A stretch of 11,288 nt of DNA from an uncultured Lachnospiraceae bacterium (lineage in GTDB: Bacteria; Bacillota_A; Clostridia; Lachnospirales; Lachnospiraceae), in contig CAMOGO010000017.1 of the NCBI GenBank assembly GCA_946614075.1, positions 1 to 11,288 on the forward strand. The letters are read 5' to 3'. Positions 1-6,071 of this stretch are shown here, piece after piece (the stretch's first letter is position 1; the number at the start of each line of letters is the position of its first letter). The notes under the pieces were generated by a model, which had not been told where the DNA came from, did not search any database, and saw nothing but the letters and a program-made list of their open reading frames with translations. The translations under genes and the position numbers were made by a program.

Positions 1-1155
1 AAAATACTGGCCTTCGTAGGTGAGGCAGTAGCGGTCCTTGCGGATCGGGCGGCGGTCTGGGTCAGCCTGCATCAGGAGGGTCAGATATTCCTGCTGCGAC
101 AGACGACGCTCGGTCTCAACACGCTTCAGCCCGGAGATAGTCCTCTTGGTCGTCTGATAGTAGAGATAGCTGCCATTCTCGCCGCGCTGGCGGACGCGGA
201 TCTCGTCGTCAGTCCCGGGCGGCGGCGTGAGGTAGGTCTGGATGATCTCGACACGGCGGCAGTTCGGGTCCTCTGCGAGGGCGTGGAGGTCGGGGTACTC
301 GATCAGGTATTTGCGCTCGATCTCGTAGGGCTCCGGCTCGCCTAGGAAGGCGGCGATCTCGCTGATCAGGCGGAGCATTTTCGCCTCAAACTCGGTTGAG
401 TTGTCGATGATCCGCAGATGAGGGTGGCCTGTCCAAGCCCGGATCACAGCGTCATCGAGGGCAGCGGCCTGCTCAGGGGTCTCACTGCGGGCCTTGTTGT
501 TGGCTGTGGTGTAGCAGTCGACGGCACCCTTGGCGGCGGTGACGAGGTGGAAGACGGCATCGTATCCGTCACGCAGCTCGACCTCGGACATGCCGATCTC
601 GTGGAGAAGGGCCAGAAAACCAGCGTCATCGAGGTAGGCACGATTGTCGAGAGCGCCGCGGTCGCAGACGATCAGGACCTTTTCCGCCTTAAGAGACCGG
701 GCCAGATCGGTAAAGACCTTCTCCTTGGCCAGCTGCAGTCTCATCAGGCCGGCCTGGAAATCCAGACCAGACCGGCAGTCGCCAAGGCGCACACCACCTG
801 AGATCAGCTCGGTCGCGGTCTCCGGTACAAACAGGACCGTGTAGCCATCCTTGGTAAAAGCGTTCTGGATCCAGCTCATCGCAGTCGTCTTGCCGGCACA
901 GGGACCGCCGGTCAGGACGATTTTTGTGATTTTGGGCTCCTGCCGCTCCTCCAGAAGTTTCAAAAGCTCGTCCACAGAGACGTGGTAAAGGTTTGCCAGG
1001 TTCCGGACGATGCCGAGTGCCGGCTTGGCCCTGCCGGTCTCCCATTTGGAGACGGCTTTGTCCGTGACCTTAAGACTCGCGGCCGCCTGACGCTGGGTCA
1101 GCCCGGATTCCTTTCGCAGCTGCAGCAGACGATTGCCAAAAGAATAATCATTCAT
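1..1155 (-). CDS. XRE-HTH / AAA_28 P-loop ATPase / CYTH fusion protein (3' end outside window)
   Basis: The frame is open for 385 codons from ATG at 1155 to the left edge, so the C-terminus is missing. Residues 6-62 form an XRE-type helix-turn-helix (SGLTQRQAAASLKVTDKAVS, then KWETGR). Residues 77-270 are a P-loop domain of the NadR/Ttd14-like AAA_28 type, with Walker A GGPCAGKTT (83-91) and a Walker-B-like LIVCDRGALD (161-170). Residues 277 onward begin a CYTH domain: the ExExK signature is YEIERKYLI (E278, E280, K282), followed by EIRVRQRG (318-325) and a TTKR strand. CYTH domains bind or hydrolyse triphosphates in a metal-dependent tunnel, and AAA_28-CYTH pairs occur in Ttd14-like proteins. 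The start is supported by AAGGAG at 1163-1168, 7 nt upstream, and by a promoter just before it. A cytoplasmic nucleotide-sensing regulator or kinase is plausible, but the substrate is unknown. Domain calls come from motifs only. Confidence 0.85.
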   Translation of the reverse strand, partial: MNDYSFGNRLLQLRKESGLTQRQAAASLKVTDKAVSKWETGRAKPALGIVRNLANLYHVSVDELLKLLEERQEPKITKIVLTGGPCAGKTTAMSWIQNAFTKDGYTVLFVPETATELISGGVRLGDCRSGLDFQAGLMRLQLAKEKVFTDLARSLKAEKVLIVCDRGALDNRAYLDDAGFLALLHEIGMSEVELRDGYDAVFHLVTAAKGAVDCYTTANNKARSETPEQAAALDDAVIRAWTGHPHLRIIDNSTEFEAKMLRLISEIAAFLGEPEPYEIERKYLIEYPDLHALAEDPNCRRVEIIQTYLTPPPGTDDEIRVRQRGENGSYLYYQTTKRTISGLKRVETERRLSQQEYLTLLMQADPDRRPIRKDRYCLTYEGQYF

Positions 1156-1183
1156 GGGAAGTCTCCTTTCTCTCACCACCTGT

Positions 1184-1212
1184 AGTGTAGCATGAAAGGA
1201 AGTATCTCACAA
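1184..1212 (-). promoter_or_regulatory. Promoter of the HTH-AAA-CYTH gene
   Basis: Reading the minus strand, a -35-like TTGTGA (1207-1212) is followed after a 17-nt spacer by an extended -10, TGC-TACACT (-10 hexamer at 1184-1189). The predicted start of transcription is near 1177. This leaves a leader of about 20 nt carrying the ribosome binding site (1163-1168) before ATG at 1155. Each hexamer matches the sigma-A consensus at four of six positions, and the TG extension compensates. A small dyad GAGT-ATG-ACTC (1214-1224) abuts the -35 and could be an operator, but it is short. Confidence 0.55.
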
Positions 1213-1298
1213 GGAGTATGACTCTCCTGGTGGTAGAATTGTCTGTTGGCGGAATGCATCTACGACAGTTGTATTTAATCATAAGCGCGAGAAGTAAT

Positions 1299-1410
1299 CG
1301 ATAAGATTGCACATTGTAAATGCTGATGGTATGCATAATTTGCATGCATATAGATGGCTTGATGTGCAAAAATTGCATGTTAATATTGACTTCGGTGTGC
1401 AAAGGTTGCA
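1299..1410. repeat. 33-bp phased array of TGCAA-N3-TTGCA dyads (putative operator array)
   Basis: Three 13-bp dyads begin at 1332 (TGCATAATTTGCA, one arm mismatch), 1365 (TGCAAAAATTGCA, perfect) and 1398 (TGCAAAGGTTGCA, perfect). Successive starts are exactly 33 bp apart. Stepping back another 33 bp to 1299 gives CGATAAGATTGCA, in which only the right half-site TTGCA is kept. The shared design is 5-bp arms around a 3-bp centre. The sequence between dyads is not conserved, so these are spaced binding sites rather than a duplicated unit. The last dyad lies inside the promoter spacer of the downstream toxin-antitoxin operon. The likely ligand is the XRE domain of the MNT protein or of the divergent regulator; this is inference. 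Confidence 0.75.
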
Positions 1411-1414
1411 TAAT
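1386..1414 (+). promoter_or_regulatory. Promoter of the MNT-HEPN operon
   Basis: TTGACT (1386-1391) and CATAAT (1409-1414) are separated by exactly 17 nt, each matching the sigma-A consensus at five of six positions. The perfect dyad at 1398-1410 fills the spacer and overlaps the first two bases of the -10, so a protein bound there should block RNA polymerase. Predicted transcription starts near 1421, leaving a 20-nt leader with AAAGGA (1424-1429). This position rules out the upstream in-frame ATGs at 1320 and 1413 as starts. Confidence 0.75.
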
Positions 1415-1439
1415 GGGTTCAAGAAAGGATGTGCAGGAT

Positions 1440-1913
1440 ATGACTGAGCTCAAAACCCGAAGACTTGAAAAAAAACTGACCCAAAAGGAAGCAGCAAAAA
1501 GGATCGGTATCTCTCTTCGCTCCTATATTATGTATGAGAATGACGAAATCAGAGAAGGCACACCAAAATACAGGTTTCTGCTGCAGGAGATGGAGAAAAT
1601 AGATCCTTTGGATGAAACCCATGGTATTCTTTCGCTGGAGGATATAAAGCGGGTTTGTGCTGATGTATTTGCATCTTATCAGGTTGATTTTTGCTTTCTT
1701 TTTGGCTCTTATGCAAAGGGACATGCGACCGGAGAGAGTGATGTCGATCTTCTGGTTTCGACGAAAACAACAGGACTTCGTTTTTTTGAACTGACTGAAC
1801 GTCTCCGGCAGGGACTTCACAAGAAGGTGGATCTTTTGGATCTGAAACAGCTTGTAAATAATGAAGAATTGCTGCGGGATGTCCTGAAGGAGGGAATCAA
1901 AATCTATGGATAA
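1440..1913 (+). CDS. mntA: XRE-HTH fused minimal nucleotidyltransferase, antitoxin of HEPN-MNT module (MntA-like)
   Basis: This 157-residue cytoplasmic protein has an N-terminal XRE helix-turn-helix (about 3-52, containing KLTQKEAAKRIGIS) joined to a polymerase-beta-type MNT domain (about 65-157). The catalytic signature GSX10DXD is exact: G89-S90, then D101 and D103. D131 in the KKVDLLD strand is the probable third metal-binding carboxylate. In type VII HepT/MntA pairs, MNT uses ATP to AMPylate a tyrosine of the HEPN toxin and so inactivates it; the partner here keeps that tyrosine. The frame extends upstream to 1320, but that stretch is promoter and operator sequence, so the start is taken at 1440 with AAAGGA 10 nt before it. 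The fused HTH suggests that the protein represses its own operon through the dyad array. The last 8 nt overlap the toxin gene. Base composition is more AT-rich than the flanks. Confidence 0.88.
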   Translation: MTELKTRRLEKKLTQKEAAKRIGISLRSYIMYENDEIREGTPKYRFLLQEMEKIDPLDETHGILSLEDIKRVCADVFASYQVDFCFLFGSYAKGHATGESDVDLLVSTKTTGLRFFELTERLRQGLHKKVDLLDLKQLVNNEELLRDVLKEGIKIYG

Positions 1914-2247
1914 TGTGAAGAATGATCTTTACTATGTACATAAAATCCAGGAGGATTTGGCTTTTATCATGAGGTACATGAAGAATGTAGACGCCGAAGA
2001 ATTTCCACGTAATGAACTGCTTCAGGATTCTATGATGTTCCGTTTGATCCAGATTTCGGAAAACTCAAGAAAGCTGAGTGATAAATTTAAGCTTATCGAG
2101 CATCCGTCAATTCCTTGGACAGCAATTTATGGATTAAGAAACCGGATCGTCCATGATTATGGGAGTGTGGATCTTAGTATTGTCTTCGACACATTGAAGA
2201 ACAGTATCCCTGAGCTGTATGACATCATGAATGAAGAACTGAATTAA
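1906..2247 (+). CDS. hepT: HEPN-domain RNase toxin (HepT-like, DUF86 family)
   Basis: The product is a 113-residue, all-helical HEPN protein of typical HepT length. The active-site motif is present as RNRIVHDY: R78, four residues, H83, one residue, Y85, which matches RX4HXY exactly. In characterised HepT proteins R and H form the ribonuclease site, with tRNA or mRNA as reported targets. The tyrosine is the residue that MNT partners oligo-AMPylate. All key residues are intact, so an active toxin is expected. The ATG lies inside the last codons of the antitoxin gene (8-nt overlap), with AAGGAGG at 1887-1893 about 12 nt upstream, which fits translational coupling so that toxin is not made without antitoxin. 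The protein probably works as a dimer in complex with the MNT protein. A role in phage defence or plasmid/island maintenance is possible; the sequence alone does not decide. Confidence 0.9.
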   Translation: MDNVKNDLYYVHKIQEDLAFIMRYMKNVDAEEFPRNELLQDSMMFRLIQISENSRKLSDKFKLIEHPSIPWTAIYGLRNRIVHDYGSVDLSIVFDTLKNSIPELYDIMNEELN

Positions 2248-2276
2248 CTGCCATTTTTAGCGAGGGAGGTCTTACG

Positions 2277-5200
2277 ATGCATACATACAGCAAAGTCCAT
2301 AAGAAAAAAGGCTTATTTCTGAAGCGATTCATCGCGGTCCTTCTGGCATTTTCCGTCCTTGCCGGTTTGCATATGGATCTGTTAGATAGGTGGGTTTCTA
2401 TACGGCCGGAAACAGGAGTTCTTTCGGCAGATATTTGTGCTTTCGTTTCCAAAGCCGCTGAGGACACGCTGCTTTCCGATGCCCGCTACGTGCGGGCTTT
2501 TACGACCGCGACTTACGATGCCTCCCTGGCGAAAATCAGGATTTTGGCAAACGACGAGGTTACGGGCGGTGAGGCATCAGGAGGCAGTGTGTGGATCAGT
2601 GCCGGGTCTGCCTGCAAAATGTCCGGTTTTGATGAGTATCGGCTGGAAGGGGATAAGCTTACATTCTACCGTGCGGATGAGATCGACGGGGAGTACTACT
2701 ACCATATTGTATTTGCTGCAGATGAATATATTGCCTGCGAGGATGATTATTATCTTAAAATTGAGGAGGGGATGGCCCGGCTCAGGACCAATGTGGCGGA
2801 GTCGGACGGGATGCTTTTGTTCCGCCACAGTGCAGCGATGCCGGGGGATTTGTACCATCTCGTCAGTGAGGAAGTCCTGAAGGCGTTCCCATATCGCCTG
2901 CGCTTTACGGACAGCGCGGAGGGCATTGCGACGCTCTCTATTTCCGCTGCCTATGACATGGTCGTTCACGCCCGGTTTGATGTGCTGCTGGACGGCGGCA
3001 TGGCTTTTCACCAGGAAAACTACGACTACATGTTCCGGCAGATCATGGAGCAGGGGGATAATGAGTTTACCCTCGAGGATTTCGTGAGCGATGCCGACCG
3101 GCTGGCGCAGTCCATGTACGAGCGGCTTTCACTGCCTGCGGAGGCGGAGGAAGAGCTCTTTGGGGACAATGGCACAGTGAGGAGCGCTCTTTTTCGCTGG
3201 ATCTATGAGCTGCAGAATGGAAGCGGATTATCAGGCGGGAGCGGGGCGCCGGGCGGAGCCGGGACGTCGAGTGGTGACTGGCAGGCTGCGGGGACCGGCG
3301 CACAGGAGGGCCTTTTGGCGGTGCGTACCCTTCTTAAGTATATGAGATTTGAGGATGTGCTGGAGATTTACCGCTACGCGAAGTCCTATGAGAATGCCTC
3401 GAGCTTCTATGTGAATGCGGTGAAGTATGGTGTCATGGAAAATGAGCTTGCCTCCGCCGATGCGAAGATGTGGGGGCAGGAGGCCTATGCCTACTATTCC
3501 GATGAATACTCCATGGCGGACCTGGTTTTGTCCGAGAGCCTGCAGACCGTAGGAAGCCAGTTTACGCGCTTCGTGGCCAATGAGGGCCTCATCAAGGGAC
3601 TGCTGCAGGAGACGGCGCGCCGGTCTACGGGCATCTCGGCGGCGCAGAAGGTGATCGATTCCTCCTTCCATCTGTCCGAGCATGTCGATGCGACTCTGTA
3701 CACCTACTATCTCGGTACGATCCAGGATGAGGCCAAGAAGCTTCTGGCGACGCTGCCGGCCTTTGAGGAGGCGCCGGAGCGCTGCCTGGATTTTTCGGAG
3801 GATATCCTGAAGGTCAAGTACAATGCAGTTTTGTACCTGCGCTGTGCGCAGCGGGCGTACGAATACTACGGGTTTGAAGCGGATCAGGCGGAGGAGGCGG
3901 CACAGGCTCTTTCGGAGCTGGGAAGGCTGCTGACGCTGTTGGCGTCCTTTTCCGATGAGGACCTGACGCGCGAGATCGTCAATGCCCCGATCGATCCGGA
4001 GGCTCTTCCGCAGGAGGTCCTGGCGGTTTACCGGGAGCCCTTCCTGCAGGCTGACGCGATTACGGTGCTTGAGGAGAATCACTACGATGTCCTGAACCTG
4101 CGTTTTTGCGATGACCAGGTGCGCGTGATCGGGCGGAACGGGAAATACGGGCTTGTCTCGGACAGTGGGACCGTGCTGGTGCCGGTGAAGTATGATGAGG
4201 TGAATGAGTTTTACGATTCCTGCTTCTATGAGCTGACCGACTATGAGAATGGAGAGTCGGTGCAGTTTACCTCAGCCACTTACCGGCACGACGGGACGGA
4301 GAACAACCGGCTGCAGGATGTGCAGACGATGGACGGGAACTATATCACGAATGCCTATTACAATGTGGACACCTGTACGGTCGTCGGTACGGACCTCTAT
4401 TTCACCGGAGATCCCACGTTCCGGGAGGTGGCGGTGGATGGCATTTTCGGGCTTCCCATGATCACCGAGGAGAAGATCGCGAAAATCCAGGAAGCGGCCG
4501 GAGCCGGATCAGCAGGATCAACAGGATCAGTAGGATCAGTAGGATCAGCAGGATCAGGTGAGGCGGCCGGAGCGGCAGAGGACAGAGGGACAGTTCAGGC
4601 TTCGAATAACAGCTCTGCGGATAGCAGTTCTGCGAATTCGGATTTTTCAAATTCAGGAGATATGGATTGGGAGACGATCTCCAACATTCTCTGGAACCCT
4701 GCGATCCGCTACACGGTTGTCGGCTCATCCGGAGGATATGGCGCTGCCCGCCGGATCACGAGCCGGGTTTACCAGCAGACGATCACGACGGACACCTATG
4801 TCATGGTGCGAAAAGCGAACGGCCTTTGGAATTATGTGGACTCCACCGGTCGGGAAGTGCTCTCGGCCGACTGTGAGGCCTGCTGGGACCGCTCAGGCTA
4901 CGGTGTGGAGGCTACGGAGTGGGATCTCGTCCCGTATCCGCCGTCCCATGGCTTCCTGACGGTGAAGCAGGATGGCAAGATGGGCATCTACAGCATGGAG
5001 GGAGTTTGTCTTCTGGAGCCAGGGCTTTACGATGAGATTGTGCCGGCCAGCGACTCCCGATTCTGGGTGCGCAAAGGCAACCTCTGGGGGCTTCTGACCT
5101 TCAGCGGGTCGGAGATCGAGAGAAGTACGGACACTGCGTGGGAGGAACTGGAGCAGGCGGCACAGGGGCAGGCAGCACAGGAGAGCCAGAATGGTGAGAA

Positions 5201-5927
5201 TGTCGATCTGGTGAGCGATCAAGGGGATGTGGCAGGATCTGGTCTGAATATCAGCGATCAGCCGGAAGACCGAGAGGGCTACGGGATCGGCTACGGCTAC
5301 ATCCAGGAGGACACCGGCTACTATGTGTACGATGCCCAGCAAAGAAGGAACGAGGCCTACCAGGTTTATGTCGACTATCTGACGATCTCTCCCTATGTGA
5401 CCGTGGGAGAGCGGCAGAAGCAGGCGGAGCTGTTTGCTCTGTATGATTTTGACAAGGATGGGGTATCGGCTTTGATAGCAGGCCATAAGGAGGGGTCCAG
5501 CTCGCTGGATCTGCAGATCCTCGGTGCCGTGCAGGGGCAGCCGGTGACCTTAGCCACTGTGTCGCTCTACTCGGAAGCCCCAGGCATCCGGGACTATCAG
5601 TGTATCGCGATCGACGATGCCATCTATACTTTCGAGCATTTCAGCCTGGCGAGATACGAGGAGTATACCTTCCAGCTGCTGCGCGCGGAAAATGGCGAGA
5701 TCCGGCATTACATCATGGATGTCGCAGCAGAGAGCGAGCGGGACTATGCGGACGGGAATTATATGTCGGTTCGCTGCACGTGTGACGGAGCAGAGATCCC
5801 GGAAGAGGAGTTTGAGGAGATTTTCGCTTCTTATCGGGAGGCGGTCCAAAATGGCCGCGGGACGGACATTTCGGTGCTGTTTCACCTCGTGGATGAGAAT
5901 ACCTTGAAGCTTCTGGTGCCCAGATAG
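2277..5927 (+). CDS. Large exported or membrane-anchored WG-repeat protein, function unknown
   Basis: The 1216-residue product starts with a basic segment and a hydrophobic stretch (about 13-32, KRFIAVLLAFSVLAGL) that acts as a signal peptide or anchor; no clear AXA cleavage site or lipobox is seen. Residues 60-600 are mostly helical with many Tyr/Asp/Glu and match no family I recognise. WG-type repeats follow: about 615-650 (GKYGLVSDSGTVLVPVKYDE), 841-875 (GLWNYVDSTGREVL), 890-925 (GKMGIYSMEGVCLLEP, then YDEI) and 928-950 (GNLWGLLTFSGSEIE). Flexible linkers lie at about 315-345, 741-800 and 960-1000. Near the C-terminus is DFDKDGV (1057-1063), a Ca-loop-like motif common in extracellular clostridial proteins. 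The start has GGGAGG at 2264-2269, 7 nt upstream. It lies 29 bp after the toxin gene on the same strand with no terminator between, so read-through is likely. There is no sortase motif. The extracellular location is inferred. Confidence 0.8.
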   Translation: MHTYSKVHKKKGLFLKRFIAVLLAFSVLAGLHMDLLDRWVSIRPETGVLSADICAFVSKAAEDTLLSDARYVRAFTTATYDASLAKIRILANDEVTGGEASGGSVWISAGSACKMSGFDEYRLEGDKLTFYRADEIDGEYYYHIVFAADEYIACEDDYYLKIEEGMARLRTNVAESDGMLLFRHSAAMPGDLYHLVSEEVLKAFPYRLRFTDSAEGIATLSISAAYDMVVHARFDVLLDGGMAFHQENYDYMFRQIMEQGDNEFTLEDFVSDADRLAQSMYERLSLPAEAEEELFGDNGTVRSALFRWIYELQNGSGLSGGSGAPGGAGTSSGDWQAAGTGAQEGLLAVRTLLKYMRFEDVLEIYRYAKSYENASSFYVNAVKYGVMENELASADAKMWGQEAYAYYSDEYSMADLVLSESLQTVGSQFTRFVANEGLIKGLLQETARRSTGISAAQKVIDSSFHLSEHVDATLYTYYLGTIQDEAKKLLATLPAFEEAPERCLDFSEDILKVKYNAVLYLRCAQRAYEYYGFEADQAEEAAQALSELGRLLTLLASFSDEDLTREIVNAPIDPEALPQEVLAVYREPFLQADAITVLEENHYDVLNLRFCDDQVRVIGRNGKYGLVSDSGTVLVPVKYDEVNEFYDSCFYELTDYENGESVQFTSATYRHDGTENNRLQDVQTMDGNYITNAYYNVDTCTVVGTDLYFTGDPTFREVAVDGIFGLPMITEEKIAKIQEAAGAGSAGSTGSVGSVGSAGSGEAAGAAEDRGTVQASNNSSADSSSANSDFSNSGDMDWETISNILWNPAIRYTVVGSSGGYGAARRITSRVYQQTITTDTYVMVRKANGLWNYVDSTGREVLSADCEACWDRSGYGVEATEWDLVPYPPSHGFLTVKQDGKMGIYSMEGVCLLEPGLYDEIVPASDSRFWVRKGNLWGLLTFSGSEIERSTDTAWEELEQAAQGQAAQESQNGENVDLVSDQGDVAGSGLNISDQPEDREGYGIGYGYIQEDTGYYVYDAQQRRNEAYQVYVDYLTISPYVTVGERQKQAELFALYDFDKDGVSALIAGHKEGSSSLDLQILGAVQGQPVTLATVSLYSEAPGIRDYQCIAIDDAIYTFEHFSLARYEEYTFQLLRAENGEIRHYIMDVAAESERDYADGNYMSVRCTCDGAEIPEEEFEEIFASYREAVQNGRGTDISVLFHLVDENTLKLLVPR
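4506..4556. repeat. Six 9-bp tandem repeats (GGATCA core) inside the WG gene
   Basis: GGATCA recurs at 4506, 4515, 4524, 4533, 4542 and 4551, a strict 9-bp period with consensus GGATCAGYA. In frame it encodes a Gly-Ser-Ala/Val/Thr linker (about residues 744-760) between two groups of WG repeats. The 9-bp period preserves the reading frame, so copy-number changes would only lengthen or shorten the linker. Confidence 0.9.
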
Positions 5928-6008
5928 GAAAGGAAGCCTCCGGGTTCCTGAATTAGAAGAGGGGAGACCGCTCGGTCAGGAAAAAGGGAAGCTGTGCGCA
6001 CAGAATGA

Positions 6009-6039
6009 AAGGCCCTTGCGGGTTTTCCGCAAGGGCCTT
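6009..6039. terminator. Hairpin terminator between convergent genes
   Basis: AAGGCCCTTGCGG (6009-6021) and CCGCAAGGGCCTT (6027-6039) form a perfect 13-bp stem with a 5-nt loop. Read on the minus strand the stem is followed by TTTC-ATT, a short U-run; on the plus strand only TT-A follows. It sits between the end of the WG gene (5927) and the end of the permease gene (6072), so it probably ends the exporter operon and perhaps both transcripts. The weak U-tract makes the plus-strand activity uncertain. Confidence 0.75.
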
Positions 6040-6071
6040 AGTGAATGAAAAATCTTTAGTCTTCGAGGGGT

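Noticed and set aside
418..1045. Plus-strand frame 418-801 and minus-strand frame 689-1045
   Set aside because: Both are out of frame with the 385-codon minus-strand reading, which shows HTH, Walker A and CYTH motifs in order and has a promoter and ribosome binding site.
1299..1410. CRISPR array or replication iterons
   Set aside because: Only 13-bp dyads at 33-bp steps are conserved and the intervening sequence contains promoter elements. The number of units is small and there is no replication protein or cas gene, so an operator array fits better.
2180..2270. Separate promoter for the WG gene inside the toxin gene (TTGAAG, 18 nt, TATGAC)
   Set aside because: Both hexamers match the consensus at only four positions, with no extended -10 and an 18-nt spacer. 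Such matches are expected by chance, so it is not listed as a feature.
3231..4082. Minus-strand frame of 283 codons inside the WG gene
   Set aside because: It is antisense to a well-supported frame, with Arg/Leu/Gln-rich composition typical of a shadow and no start signals.
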